A stretch of DNA of 64,000 nt from Alisma plantago-aquatica (GCA_963693085.1 OY856413.1:542398879-542462878); one strand, 5' to 3'. Positions 1-12,547 are shown, counted from the first letter of the stretch. Translations and numbers: made by a program. Notes: generated by a model not told the origin, from the letters alone.

Positions 1-1671
1 ATGTTTAATGTCTAGAGAGGTAGGAACTTCCATTCTTTTGTAATTATTACACACATAGGTTGTCATCTTTTTATAATTTCTAAACATACATCTACTGCTA
101 GTACATGAAAATATTATCATTAATAATTTAATTTTATATATTTTTCTTTATAATAATGTGTATATTAACTAAATTTTTGAGTCATACATATTATGGTGGT
201 AGACAGGTGTTGTCATTTGTGGAATCAATTAATGCATAATTTGTAGACTTTCTTGACTTGTTTCATTACAATCTCCAATAGAAACATGATTAACTAGGAA
301 ATAGGATAGACAATTAAAGTGAGATTTTATTTTTTTTACTATATATGAACTATTATTATTTGACTAAGACATACAACTACCAATAAAGACAAAATCAAGT
401 TAAGGACAATAAAAGAAGGTGAAAAAATAAAAATTCATAAAAGAGAAAAAGAGTCAAGAAGAACTGACTACATCGATTATTACTAGTTATCTTTATTCAT
501 AGTTTATTCAAATAATTTATCTCTCTCTTAGAAAATCAGTCGCTAGACTTAATTGTAAATGTCAATCTATTTTTGTCTGAACACAAATAAATATATAGAT
601 GAAAAGGAATATCTTACATGCTATAAATGAAGTAGATAACTTTATAGGGGAGAGAGTTGAGGAACTATTTTAAACATTATTTTGAAAAAAAGGAATATTT
701 TTAAGGGGGCATAATATATTTTGGAAAAGAGTGATGTCTGATCTTGGAATGTAGTAATATGTATAATTGGAAAATATTATATATGCATATATATATACAT
801 ATATATATTAGTCTTTTTAAAGAAAGTTAGAATGTATGTTCGCATGAGTAAAAGATTTAGTAAATTTTATTATATAATATTAACATGATGATGATTCACA
901 TTTCTATTTTGTTATTTTATTTACTACAAAAAAAACCTTCAAAGATCTTATGCATAATGTCATTAAGTGTAATAAATAATTTTCCTTGATGTGGTGTGGT
1001 GTGGTGTGATTGATCACAGTTTTTTTACAGTGTAGATATTATTTCTCATATCAAATACCGCAATGGATATGGTGTGGATATGGTGGTTGACTTTTAACTA
1101 TGATGCAATTATGGTTTTAGGGTTTTACCACAAACTACACCATATCCACCCCACTGTATTGTTTATACATGCATATATAATACATTTCTTGAGTTCTCTC
1201 TTAAAAATAGTGAAAAAGAATCCTAGACAAACTACAACGCATCTAATGCATTTATGATATTTAAATTTGTTTATAATGACAAATATAAAAGATCGACAAC
1301 TAGATTTTTTTCTATCAGAAACAATAATCACACCTTGATAATGTGTTACACCATAGATGTACATATTAACACATTGTACATCATAACCTCACAAATCTAC
1401 TACAACTTTGAAATTGAAATCATATCTATACCATGAAAAATAATCACACCGCACCACTTTATGAACTAAATGTGGTTTAATCAATGTGAAGTGGAAAGAT
1501 CAAAGTTTAGTATACATATTATATATATTTAAAACTAATATTGTTCATTATACCAAACAATAAACCAATAATAATATTTGCAAGAACACAAAATATGCAT
1601 AGCATTACAATACTTTTGATCAAGTGTACTAAAAGTTTAGTGATGTGATTTTTAACCACAATATTTTTGCA
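1..1671. repeat. Tandem unit copy 1, left part
   Basis: AT-rich non-coding DNA that recurs almost unchanged at 30638..31100 plus 36883..38131 and at 47164..48880. Position 4 aligns with 30638 and with 47164. By eye the copies differ by a few percent, mostly substitutions and changes in a (TGGTG)n run near 990. No ORF here resembles a known protein. The 60-79 codon ORFs on both strands recur in every copy only because the DNA is duplicated. The left edge of the unit lies outside the window. Confidence 0.85.
987..1462. mobile_element. Possible MITE with GTGGTGYGGTGTGATT ends
   Basis: The left end reads GTGGTGTGGTGTGATT. The right end, on the opposite strand, reads GTGGTGCGGTGTGATT, so the roughly 470-bp segment has near-perfect 16-bp terminal inverted repeats. 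Inside, GTGGATATGGTG near 1075 and its complement near 1142 form another hairpin. The segment is present in all three unit copies, so no empty site is available, and I could not define a target duplication. It could instead be a recombined subterminal repeat of a larger DNA transposon. Confidence 0.3.
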
Positions 1672-3899
1672 GAAATTGTGACATCCCCGGATTTTCTAAA
1701 ACTTAATCTAATGTTTGACGTCCAAATTGAAGCCCTCACCTCAGTGAGAATCCCAATTTAAACATCCCACACAAGGCTAAGAAGAAGAAAATCAGAGGAA
1801 GTCAAAAGGATACAATCAGTAGTACATGTACATGAACAATTATAAAACCATACACACATGTTCACCATTCAACATATAATTACAACATGAATTGTTACAA
1901 CATTTGGTATTACATATTGAACAACAAACTACTACATATACATGTACTACATCTAAACAACAGGATCTTAAGACAATAGGTCCAACTGTACATCAGATCG
2001 CCACACAACTCTCACTATCCTGGATCTTTAAGAGCATAACCACAACCTAAACAAAAGATTACATGCGGTACACATCAGCACAATATTCAAGAATATTGTA
2101 CTGAGTACGCCTACGTGTCTTTTATATACCTCTCATCATATCTTGGCAATAAGATAAAACTAATGCTTGGCAGTAACATAAGAATATAAGAAAAGTGTAT
2201 ACTTGCACAAGGATATTCATTAACAAAAGAGAACACATATTTTAATCTCATTTTCCATTATATATTTATGCATCTGCTTACCAATGGGATAGATGCATCC
2301 AGGCCTCATGATCTACTTACCAAAGAGATAGATCATTGTACATGTGATATGCTTACCAAAGAGATAGATCACTCACTAGAACTATGCTTACCAAAGAGAT
2401 ATAATGCTTCATATAATGGAACAAATATATTATGTTTGATGTGCTCATAATCATAAGTATGGAAAGCTCAAACAACATAGTATACAAGAACAATCATTTC
2501 AATCAATACCATATGCCAAGTCTTTACTACTATATAAAACAAGCATATTATATAATAAGCCAAGTAAGAGGTAATGGCGTACCTTCCAAAGAGATATCAC
2601 AATCTATATCCTCATGTCAACTATATCTTGGTTAAACCCCGATTAAGACAAGATCATATACTATCATCAGGTTCTCATCATCTTTAACCCTAGTCGTGTT
2701 TACTAGGGTTTGCTTAGTTCATTAGGATGTGTGCATCATTACTTGTCTTATCTTCTTGTAATTAGGTTACTGATCTTATATTCCGGATTAGGATACATAA
2801 TATGATTACTTGGTTACATATGATTATGTGCACATGTTAACCCTATGTTACATGCATTAATCATATTAGGGCTTATATCACATTAAGAGAAAACATCATC
2901 TTATAACATAGATTATGTGTATCATTATGATCTCATATCTACATATTATCTTCCAATTACTGATATGAGGGTATTCTGTAAATTTCAACATTTATTGGGC
3001 ATGCCTATATTTATTACCTTTTATTTAGAGTTATAAGCCCTAATTATCCATAAGAAGCAAATTACATAATTTCGTGCATTAACATCATAACTACTGACCT
3101 TATATGAATTAAAAACATGATTTATGATTTACTAGTATTTTTTCATAATTTTAAGCCATCGTTTGATATTTACTACTCATGAAACAAGTATAAATCATCT
3201 TACATGAAATCATAGTGTTTTAAGCATAAAAAACCTGATATTATCATTCTACTGTTCTATGCATTTTTATGAACATTTTGATACCTTGTTTGTATTTTTC
3301 TGATAACCAGGATAATTATTGTGAATTATTGAAGATAAAGGTATTTACTGGAATTTTGTTACCTTTGGGCCAACCATCAGTCGCCATGTGGCTCTGCTTG
3401 GATGCGGTTCCTTATATCCTGGCCGCACTGAGTCGGCGGTTCAGTTAGTTCAAAATTGGTATGGTTCATTGCCTTGTCTCTAGCTAGACCAACCGGTTTA
3501 ACTAAAAGTGGGACCTGGTCCTTTCTTTCTCACGCAAATCGCGATCTCAGAGTCCCACGATTCAGGTTCTCTGGGCGCCACCGCAATGAAAGACACTGGT
3601 GAGAAAGATAGGGCTAGTTGAACCTCTGTTCAAGCTTTTTCGGCCAGCAACATCTTTGTGCATCCCAGACAGACCTCCTCAACATCAAGGATCCTCTTCC
3701 TCGCCTTCCAAACTCCGTCTGAGTCGGATCGCTACTGTCACAGGTCTTCTCTTTGGCGAGATGTCTCGGCCGTTTCCTTGCTGCTAGCTTACTAAAACTA
3801 CCACCAACCGGTTCGAGGACTTCCCCCCCAACCATCTCGGCCACCCAAAGACGTCTGGTAGCTGCCGGAGCTGGGGCTCACCATCCACAGCTGCTACTG

Positions 3900-4391
3900 T
3901 GTTACAGGTGCTTGGGCAGGAGCTGACGTAGCAGAGGAAGATCGGCTGAGCCAGTTAGTTGGAGAGAGCTGCAGAGTAATTAGTTAGTTGGGAGTGGTTG
4001 CGAGGATCTCGTCAACTTGGCGAGTCTGTTGGTGAGTCTGCAGCTGGTTAGTTACTTAGTTGTGAGAGCTCGTGTGAGCTGGAGTGAAAGCCTACGTGGC
4101 TGAGCGGTCTGAGACTGAGGAGGGGAATATAAATATTCCAGTCTGACCCTTTAGAGGGGTGCGTTGAATTTGTATTCAAAGAAGGAATTCAAATAAGACT
4201 CCCTCTTCTGAGAACACTCTCTCTCTTTCTCTCTTCCCGTTCCTATCTCTCTCGGTAGTTCCTGTTACATTCCGTTCTCTGTTATTCCCAAATCTTCTCG
4301 ATTCCTTCTCAGGTGGTCACCATAGATCCAAGGGGCGAATCCGGCATGGAGCAGGAGGGACGACAACGATGCTACAACTTGAGGAGTAGCA
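3900..4391 (+). repeat. 5' LTR of the chromovirus
   Basis: Starts TGTTACAGG and ends GTAGCA, matching 8903..9397. It contains a TATA box and a pyrimidine-rich tract (about 4205..4260) upstream of the primer binding site. Confidence 0.95.
4128..4135 (+). promoter_or_regulatory. TATA box in chromovirus LTR
   Basis: TATAAATA within AGGGGAATATAAATATTCC. The equivalent copy is at 9132..9139 in the 3' LTR. It is the likely core promoter of the genomic RNA, with transcription expected about 30 bases downstream. Confidence 0.6.
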
Positions 4392-4394
4392 AAG

Positions 4395-4406
4395 TGGTAT
4401 CAGAGC
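4395..4406 (+). other. Primer binding site of the chromovirus
   Basis: TGGTATCAGAGC begins three bases after the 5' LTR. It is complementary to the 3' end of plant initiator tRNA-Met, the usual primer for minus-strand DNA synthesis. Confidence 0.9.
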
Positions 4407-4420
4407 TAGCACTGATCGCC

Positions 4421-5929
4421 ATGGCGCCGGCGAGCGAGGAACAGGCAAATCCCTGGGTTTCACGGGTGGAACTCTGCGAGCTGATGGAGTCGCTGAGTCG
4501 CACCATATATCGAAGATGTTCTGAGAATGCAAGTGCTACGAAGAAGGCATGCGTTGATCTGAAGAACGAGTTTAGCCAGAAGATGGATTTCATCTGCGAG
4601 AATCTCGAGCGATTGAATTCGTTGCTGGATCGGGAGCGGGAAGGGACTGCGAGGATGGAACCGGCGAGCAGTTCATCTGCAATGAATCTGGGAAGGCAAG
4701 GACCGCGGAAGATGCATATGAAGCTAGACAACTATGACGGCACTTCGACACCAGTGGATTGGATTAGCCGAGCTCGTCAGTACCTTCGCTTCTACAAGGT
4801 AGAATCTAACTCAGAACATTGAGATCTGATTTCGTACTATTTGGTCGGTGATGCGAGATAGTGGTGGGAGTGGATTAACGAGGCGATGTGTTTGAATTCG
4901 TGGGAAATGTTTGAGTCAGAGCTTCAAATGAGATTTGGAAATCCCTATGAAGATGCTGCTGGGGAGTTCACTAAGTTAAGTCAAGAAGATTCGGTCAGGA
5001 GCTACTTAGCACAATTTCAGAAATTGTCGAACAAGTTGCCTGGGCTGGATGAAGCATTTCAGGTAGGGACCTTTGTGAGTGGATTGAAGGACAAGATTCG
5101 TTGTCATGTTCGGGGACAACGACCGAAGACCATGACTGAGGCAATAAACCTAGCTCTAGCCAAGGAAGAGAGGAATTTGACGAAGAGGAAGACTAACCAG
5201 AAGAGTCCTTGGAAGGAAGAGACAAGTAAAGAAAAGAAAAAGGAAGGTTTCAGGTCATCCAAGAAGTTGTCGCAGGAGGAGGAGATGTATAGGAGACAAA
5301 ATAATCTGTGCTTTAGGTGTAATGAGAAGTGGTCACCTGAGCATAAATGCAAGTATAAAAGTAAACTATATCTCATCCAGGATATAGAAGCCGAGGAGGA
5401 GGATTTTCCTGATAAAAACTGGGAGGAGCTAGAGGAGGAACCTCATATATCCTTGCAAGCCTTAACTGGAGAGGATTCTCCGAAGACGATGAGAGTAAGG
5501 GTTCGAGTTCAAGGCATGGAACTGATAGCTTTATTAGATTCTGGAAGTACTCATAACTTCCTGGATAAAAGGGTCATTCGAAAAAAACCATGGCTGGTAA
5601 ATATGGAACATGAGTATGTGGTCATGGTGGCTAATGGAGAAAAAATTAAAGTGAATGGGAAATGTTCAGGAGTGGCAATGAGCTTAGCAGGTGGTGATAT
5701 GCAGGAGGAATTTTTAGTCTTGCAACTGGGGAACTACGATGTTGTCTTGGGAGTGAAATGGCTATGTCAAGTAAGTCCTGTATGGTGGGATTTTAACAAC
5801 CAGGTGTTGAAGTTCAAATATAAGGGTGTATCTAGGACTGTCAGGGGTCTGAAGGCTAACTCCGAAGTGGTGAATGCAGCTTGTTTTGTGAAGGAGATGA
5901 TAAAATCTCGTGTTATGGAGGTAGTGTAG
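4421..5929 (+). pseudogene. Chromovirus gag and protease, broken by stops
   Basis: The reading frame opens at ATG 4421, just after the PBS, and stays in one frame to 5929. The capsid part includes a WEMFESELQMRFGNP-type segment near 4900. A lysine-rich stretch follows, then a CCHC-like knuckle (CFRCNEKWSPEHKC, about 5311..5352) for nucleic-acid binding. An acidic linker leads to the aspartic protease, whose active site reads LLDSGSTHNFLD (about 5530..5565). In-frame stops lie at 4820 (TGA), 4859 (TAG) and 5927 (TAG). The last sits between protease and RT, where most chromoviruses read straight through. The product would be severely truncated, so this is a pseudogene although the family assignment is firm. 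Confidence 0.9.
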
Positions 5930-7369
5930 TTCATGTCCATTCAAGATGAGAATCAATCTACTGAACAAGTCATGGAAGTAGAGGGTTTGGATAAACTGTT
6001 TGTAGAATTTGAGGATGTTTTCTCAAAACAAACATGATTACCTCCAAAAAGGTATCACGATCATAAAATTCCGTTGATTGAGGGAAGTAAGCCGGTGTAC
6101 AGGAGACCATATGCTTTCCCACATTTCCAAAAGAATGAGATTGAAAGACAAGTAGAAGAACAGCTGAGAACAGGTCTGATCAGAAATAGTAACAATCCTT
6201 ATTCTTCACCAGTGTTGCTTGTTAAGAAATTCGATGGTTCCTGGTGCATGTGTGTAGATTATCGAGGATTAAACAACATTACCATACCAGATAAGTTTCC
6301 TATTCCATGAATTGATGAGCTTCTTGATGAGTTACATGGGGCTATCATATTTTCGAAGTTAGATCTTCGAGTTGGGTATCATCAGGTGAGAGTGATAGAG
6401 GAGGACATTCCTAAAACAGCTTTTAGAACTCATCATGGCCACTATGAATATATGGTCATGCCCTTCGGGTTGACAAATGCTCCAGCTACATTCCAGTCTT
6501 TGATGAATGAGATATTCAAGGTTTATCTGAGGAAGTTTATTTTGGTATTCTTTGATGACGTTCTTGTCTATAGTAGGAGTCCTGAACTGCATTTACAGCA
6601 TGTGAAATTGGTACTTCAGTTACTGAGGGAGAACCACTTGTATGTAAAGAGAAGCAAGTGTAAATTCGGAGTACCTTCTGTGGATTATCTTGGGCATGTA
6701 ATTTCTGGAAAAGGGGTAGCAGCTGATCCTTCTAAAATCAAGAGCATTCAAGAGTGGTCCGTGCCTTAGAGTTTAAAGGCTCTTAGAGGATTTCTCGGAT
6801 TAACTGGGTATTATAGGAAGTTTGTGAAAGGCTATGGACAAATTGCTCAACCGTTGACTAATATGTTGAAGAAGAATGGGTTCAAATGGAATGAAAAGGC
6901 AAATATCGCTTTTGAAGAACTGAAGAAGATTATGACCACACCACCAGTTCTAGCAATGTCGGATTTTAACCAGAGCTTTGTGATTGAGTCAGATGCTTCA
7001 GGTTTTGCTGTTGGGGCAGTGCTTATGCAAGAGGGCAGGCTGATTGCTTTCTTAAGTTCAGCTTTGAAGGAAAGGCAGTTGGGATGGTCAACCTATGAGA
7101 AGGAAATTCATGCTATACTTTTGGCAGTAACTAAGTGGAGACATTATTTTCTGGGTAATAAATTCGTTATAAGAACTGATCAAAAGAGCATTAAGCACAT
7201 GATGGATCAAAAACTTCATACTCCCACACAACAGAAATGGTTGTCTAAACTGCTGGGTTATCAATATGAAATCGAGTATAAGGTGGGATCAGCCAATAAG
7301 GTAGCTGATGCCTTGTCAAGGAAAGCTACCACTGAAGGAGAAGGGAAGGTAGAGGTACAAACAATATAG
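5930..7369 (+). pseudogene. Chromovirus reverse transcriptase and RNase H, broken
   Basis: The same frame continues through RT. The N-terminal part shows KPVYRRPYAFP and SPVLLVKKFDGSW. The palm follows with [17 protein letters not shown], and the catalytic box reads FFDDVLVYS near 6550, with both aspartates present. The RT connection shows LRGFLGLTGYYRKFV near 6783. RNase H begins with ESDASGFAVGAVL near 6985 and includes TYEKEIHAI and RTDQKSIKHMM. Stops at 6035 (TGA), 6308 (TGA), 6767 (TAG) and 7367 (TAG) break it. Three of these sit where CGA or CAG would be expected, consistent with C-to-T decay of methylated DNA. The catalytic residues survive, so the lesions look passive. Confidence 0.92.
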
Positions 7370-8835
7370 ATAGTGGTATCACCATGGGTTGAGGAAGTAA
7401 AAACTTCTTATGAAACCGATCAAACTCTTTCAGAAATAAAGAAGAAATGGGAAAGAGGTGAATTAGATCAGAGGAAGTTTCAATTACGAAATGGAGTACT
7501 ATTTAAGAAAGGGCAATTGGTTCTAAGTGAAGATTCTGAGATGAGTAAAAGAGCCATTTTCGAAATGCATAACACCTCCACTGGAGGTCATCTTGGTTAT
7601 GAGAAGACCTTGAATAAGTTGAGGGAAGTTTTTTGGTGGAAAGGTATGAGAGGACAGCTTCGACAACATATCTGGGAATGCCATGTATGTCAGGAAAATA
7701 AGTTTGAAAACTGCTCTTCTCCAAGATTGTTACAACCCTTACCAATACCTACCTTGGTTTGGGCTGAGATTGCAACAGATTTTATAGATGCGCTGCCATT
7801 ATCAAAAGGTTATACAGTCATATTGGTGGTTGTGGATAGGTTATCTAAAGCTGCTCACTTTTTTCCAATCAAACATCCCTACAATTCACAGTCTATATTG
7901 GAGGTTTTCATCAATGGAGTTTTCAAACATCATGGGGTTCCACAATCTATTGTATCTGACCGTGACACAATCTTCACAAGCAACTTTTGGCAGGAATTCT
8001 ATAAGGTTCAATTAACCCAATTGAAGATGTTCACAGCCTATATCACCCTCAGACCGATGGGTTGAGTGAAGTGCTAAACAAAAGTCTACAATGCTACCTT
8101 AGATGTTTTTGTGCCTCTAAACCGCAGGAATGGGTAAAATATCTTCCCTGGGCTGAGTGGTGTTATAATACAACAGTACACTCTTCTACAAAGCTGTCAC
8201 CCTATGAGGTTGTGTATGGTAGACCTCCGCCAAATCTGTTATCATATGTACCGGGACAGTCAAAAGTAGCAGCTGTGGAGAGTTCATTAAAGACAAGAGA
8301 TGACATTGTAAAACTTCTACATATGAACTTGAAGAAAGCTCAGGATCGGATGAAAAAATTTGCTGGCACAAGAAGGAGTGAAAGAGAATTTTCGGTGGGA
8401 GACTGGGTGTATCTCAAACTACCATTTTATAGACAAGGTTCGTTGGTACAGAAAAGGAGAACGAAGCTAAGTCCCTTATTTTACGGTCCTTTTGAAATTG
8501 AGCAAAGGATAGGAGAAGTGGCCTATAAACTCATCTTGCCACCAGCAGCTCAGATACACCCAGTTTTTCATGTATCCTTGCTCAAAAAGAAGGTTGGACC
8601 GCATGACAGTGGAGGGGTAGCTCTTCCAGAAATTCCAGGAGCTGAACCTTTGGTTCCAGACCGGATTATTGAGAGAAGAATGGTGTCTAACAGAAGGAGG
8701 AACCAGGAGGTCACTGAGGTTTTGGTCAAATGGCAAGGACAGGATGAAGCAGATGCAACATGGGAAAATCTATTCCGACTGCAACAGAAGTACCCCAATT
8801 TCACAGGTACCACGGTGGCTGAAGATGGCAGCTGA
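7370..8835 (+). pseudogene. Chromovirus integrase with C-terminal chromodomain, frameshifted
   Basis: The zinc-binding HHCC motif reads HNTSTGGHLGYEKT and later CHVCQENK (about 7567..7700). The catalytic core shows TDFIDALP, then VSDRDTIFTSNFW, then the SEVLNK segment carrying the final acidic residue. The frame shifts near 8041, where TATATCAC stands in place of the expected TATCAC, a two-base slip. The remainder runs open from 8062 to 8835. The C-terminal part has PVFHVSLLKKK, then a chromodomain-like segment ending VKWQGQDEADATWEN (about 8675..8800). In this family such a domain is thought to steer integration to modified chromatin. The protein cannot be made as one chain. Confidence 0.92.
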
Positions 8836-8888
8836 AGATGGAAGGGAGTTTCTGAGCTATTGCAGACCTTGAGGACAAGGTCGTTCTT

Positions 8889-8902
8889 GAGGAGGGGGTA
8901 TT
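8889..8902 (+). other. Polypurine tract of the chromovirus
   Basis: GAGGAGGGGGTATT directly precedes the 3' LTR at 8903. This is the expected position of the plus-strand primer. Confidence 0.8.
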
Positions 8903-9397
8903 TGTTACAGGTTCTTGGGCAGGAGCTGACGTAGCAGAGGAAGATCCGTTGAGCCAGTTAGTTGGAGAGTAGTTGCAGAGTATTTAGTTAGTTGGGAGTG
9001 GTTGCGAGGATCTCATCAACTTGGCGAGTCTGTTGGTGAGTCTGCAGCTGGTTAGTTAGTTAGTTGTCAGAGCTTGTGTGAGCTGGAGTGAAAGCCTACG
9101 TGGCTGAGCGGTCTGAGACTGAGGAGGGGAATATAAATATTCTAGTCTGACCCTTTAGAGGGGTGTGTTGAATTTGTATTCAAAGAAGGAATTCAAATAA
9201 GACTCCCTCTTCTGAGAACACACACTCTCTCTTTCTCTCTTCCCGTTCCTATCTCTCTCGGTAGTTCCTGTTACATTCTGTTCTCTGTTATTCCCAAATC
9301 TTCTCGATTCCTTCTCAGGTGGTCACCATAGATCCAAGGGGTGAATCCGGCGTGGAGCAGGAGGGATGACAATGACGCTACAACTTGAGGAGTAGCA
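8903..9397 (+). repeat. 3' LTR of the chromovirus
   Basis: Matches 3900..4391 with scattered substitutions and a small CT-repeat length change. It ends GTAGCA, directly before the TACTG target duplication. Confidence 0.95.
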
Positions 9398-10408
9398 TAC
9401 TGCGGTGGTGAAAGGGGGTTCTCCTCCCTATCTTGGTCTGCCTGAGGTCACCGTCCTCATCCTAATGGGAGTCTCGACGCACATCCTCCTCCATGCGAGT
9501 CTGTGCTAGCACCGCCAGAGCCACCGCCTTCACTTCTGTTGCGTCAGCGTGGCTCGACAACGAGAAAATGGACCTCTACAGGTTTTGCCCCCTCCCTTCT
9601 TCTTTCTCCATTTCTCCCATGACGCCCTTGTTGGCTTGGCTTTGTGGTCTGACCTCTGTGGCAGCATCTCCCTTCGGCATGGCTCCCGTCGACATCACCC
9701 AAAAACTGGGCTCGACATCTAACCTCACACAGGGATGCGTCGTGGTCTGTTTCCATACTCAGGTGTTGGTGAAGCAGCCTTGAGTGGTCTAGTGTGTCAG
9801 TCTGTATGTATCAAAAAGGCCAAAGAAACCACCAACTCCCCTTTCTTCCTTAGGCCACCACTCATGACGTGGGATCATTTAGATGTACACGTTTACCTTC
9901 TACTACTAGGTGGAAGACTATGCATTTTGACCGTCTGATCTCATCGAAGGCTAGAATCCATCCACACCATGTTGGATCCGTGGCACTCTCAATATATGGA
10001 GTTGTATCTGCTAGATCGGGGATCTAAGGCCATAACATAGCCATGCTTCCCAGCCAAGGACCCATGGGTGCATGACCCAGCTAACCTAGGCAAAGAACTC
10101 ACAATTTTGGTCCATCATCCTTCAATAATACACATTATTTTCCAAATATTAAACCTTAACAACTCCCTCTAGGAACATCCAATTGCCACCAAATTTTAAC
10201 CATAGCTTCCTCACTACAAAAGGTACCTGTACACGAATTTGTTGCCAAAACTCAATTGTTAGACCACTCAAGTAAATTCCTCAAGAAGGCATAAAAAGAG
10301 AGGGATCTTAATCATGATATCAACCTCACATCAACACCAACTTTGTCAAAAGCTTGGAACTTGATTTCACTTATGTCATTGGACGATTAAGGAATCCAAA
10401 AGTCCACT

Positions 10409-10456
10409 CCATTACATCCTACACACCTTAAAAGATATTTTGTCCTCAGAATTAAG
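10409..10456 (-). other. Fossil 3'-end (PPT-like) module inside the LTR
   Basis: On the minus strand this reads CTGAGGACAAAATATC then TTTTAAGGTGTGTAGGATG. It resembles the junction found just outside this same LTR at 10478..10514 (CGAGGACAAAAGTTC then TTTTAAG). The equivalent in the other LTR is 20917..20962, where it reads CCGAGGACGGAATATC. In Tekay/Del-type elements this sequence normally sits between pol and the 3' LTR. Its presence within both LTRs suggests that the LTR was extended outward past an older junction; that history is inference. Confidence 0.55.
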
Positions 10457-10477
10457 CCAGAAAACCACTTTGTCACA

Positions 10478-11849
10478 TCATGTACATCTTAAAAGAACTT
10501 TTGTCCTCGAAAGTCAACCATACTCGTACTCCAAGGAAAGCTACCATGTCATCATCAACATCCAGGCACTATTCTAGGTGTAACATATCCGCAAAGGTTA
10601 CCTAGAACCATGTATCCAAATCACTATTTGGGGGGGGGGGGGGTTACAACCATCTTGGTGCACAAACACTCCATTCAAGGTTGAACTCAAGGTTTAGGAG
10701 CTTAGGTTATGTCATGACATATCTCATATATCAGGGTTGCATATGCCTTTTAGGAGGGAGTTAACAAAAGTTAACCCACTTTATCCATCTAGATCATATC
10801 AAGGTGTCATAATCATTATGTTGTGTTAACTAACAAACTATATTTTTCATCTTTATTAGGCACTAAGATTAACACCTCATGTAACATGTTTCATTCACAT
10901 GATCTTATTTCATTGCTCATAATAAATTACAACATTTACTAGTGATTTCATCACAAGATTAACCAACCATATCACATTATCATCATTATACATGTATATG
11001 GTTAACCACTTATGCATTAATATCTATTAAACCATTTCTAGGTTTCATCATATCATGTCTATATATCACGTCTCGAGATTAGATCACATCTTACATATAC
11101 TAAATCATGATTGTGATAAAGAAACTTATATGAGTGGCTTGTTTGACATATATCAAAACTTTATCTAGCTCAATCAAGGTTCTCCTCACCCATATCATGA
11201 GGGTATTTCTATGCTTAGTCTGTCTGAGCTAACTCAACTCTATGAGTATCTCATATGATTATACTTTATCTTTCCTCTTGGTCTAGGGTTCTCAGGTATA
11301 CCTCATTGGCACTAGTTGATAGCTTAACAAGCTCTAGCCACATAAGCACGAACCAAAATATGCTATGACATTCTCTTCATAGATCTCTAACCATGAAACA
11401 TGCTTACCCAAAACTCTCTTATATACACCACTAGATTCCTATGTGGGAACCCACCAACCCGAGCATGAGGCTTCACAGAAACTAACATAGCTACCTCCTC
11501 CAGGGTCTTGGGCTCTCTCCTTCACCCAGATGGCAGGCACTCATATTCAATGATCACATGTACACATATAGATAGCCTCTCTCTGTCTCTAGGGTTTGGT
11601 CCTCCCAAGGACATCTAGGGTTCACAAGACTATATGAATCATACATAGCGCGACTCAACTCAATCACTCAGGAGTAGTCTAGTTTAGGACATATCATATC
11701 ACATATCTCATAATTCTCATATCTTGGAGTTTAGGTTCTCTAACCTTCTCCCAATGGATCTCACTCTCTCTAGAGTTAACCCTATAACTGGTCCCAACAC
11801 TATCAATCCTCCTTTGTAAAAGAGCTTGAGGCTCAGGCTGATCCACATC
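10478..11849 (-). other. Interior of the leftward element, 3' portion, non-coding
   Basis: About 1.4 kb without any ORF resembling gag or pol on either strand. The first 37 bases on the minus strand hold the 3'-end signature CGAGGACAAAAGTTC and a decayed purine tract (TTTTAAGATGTACATGA) directly before the LTR. The remainder is AT-rich with TCATATCA-type runs, and I see nothing else in it. Confidence 0.6.
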
Positions 11850-12539
11850 TGTAACATCCCTGACCTGGGTTATAAGCTAACCCTAGGTGTTTTGCCTAAA
11901 TATGTAATTAAATCCTTGTGATTAACTTTGGGCATGTAATTAAGTTTCTCAGAAACATATTTTTCCGTTTTGCTCCTTTTTATATAAAGTTGTAGCATTA
12001 TTTTGTAATACAGGGACCTACGTGCAAATTACCCAGTTAGAAGGATTAACTTGCAAATTGCACATGTTAAGATGATTCTCTGATGTTGAGACATCATGAG
12101 AATGATTATGTTGAAGTTAGAGGGATTTCCCAAGCTTGGGCACCAAGGTGCAGCTGTGGAAGCAATCCCGATGCTTAAAACCCTAATTTGGGGTAAAATG
12201 CAATTTACCCAAATTAAGGAATGCAACTTGTAAAATATATCATCTAATGTATCTATTAAGACTCTTGTCATCATTTAGAGAAGAAATGATGAAGAGGTCA
12301 CCTCAATTGAATAATCAAGTTATGAATTACACCTTTGTGATTGAATAATCAAGGTGTATGTGCAATAGCCCTTTTATGGGTATGTTTAAGTAATAAGCTG
12401 ATCTTCTTTGCTCTCATTTCTTGACCTTAAGAGGAAGTTGTCCTTAAAAGAAAGAAGAGAGGACTAGCTATGAAGGGTGGAGGGACTTAGTTGAAATTAT
12501 GGAGAATTTATGAACTTATAATTAGAACCCCACCCCAAG

Positions 12540-12547
12540 TATATATA
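12540..12547 (+). promoter_or_regulatory. TATA box in the 5-kb LTR
   Basis: TATATATA in CCCCAAGTATATATACACTC, followed by CCACCTCTCTAAGC. It lies about 690 bases into the LTR and is a plausible core promoter reading rightward, upstream of the palindrome array. Confidence 0.45.

Larger units (their letters stand above)
3900..9397 (+). mobile_element. Ty3/gypsy chromovirus, full length, decayed
   Basis: A complete 5.5-kb element inserted in the LTR of the leftward element. Its 492 and 495-bp LTRs run from TGTTACAGG to GTAGCA and are flanked by a perfect 5-bp duplication TACTG (3895..3899 and 9398..9402). The other LTR of the host element gives the empty site near 19903. Order is LTR, PBS, gag, protease, RT, RNase H, integrase, chromodomain, polypurine tract, LTR. 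The compact size, short LTRs and C-terminal chromodomain fit the Reina-type chromoviruses; the clade is inference. The LTRs differ by several percent by eye. Confidence 0.95.
1677..10477 (-). repeat. 3' LTR of the leftward element, split by a chromovirus
   Basis: This LTR aligns with 17683..20984 except for the chromovirus at 3900..9397 and its TACTG duplication. It has an AT-rich half (to about 3350) and a GC-rich half (3380..3899 and 9403..9800). At 2277..2405 there are four spaced copies of CTTACCAAWGRGATA, also present in the other LTR at 18283..18411. ORFs in the GC-rich half, such as 9493..9783, recur in the other LTR only because the LTRs are duplicates; none resembles a known protein. 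A guanine homopolymer lies just outside at about 10629..10642. Confidence 0.85.

Noticed and set aside
1063..1436. Short ORFs on both strands present in all three unit copies
   Set aside because: DNA-level duplication explains their recurrence. Composition is biased and there is no domain.
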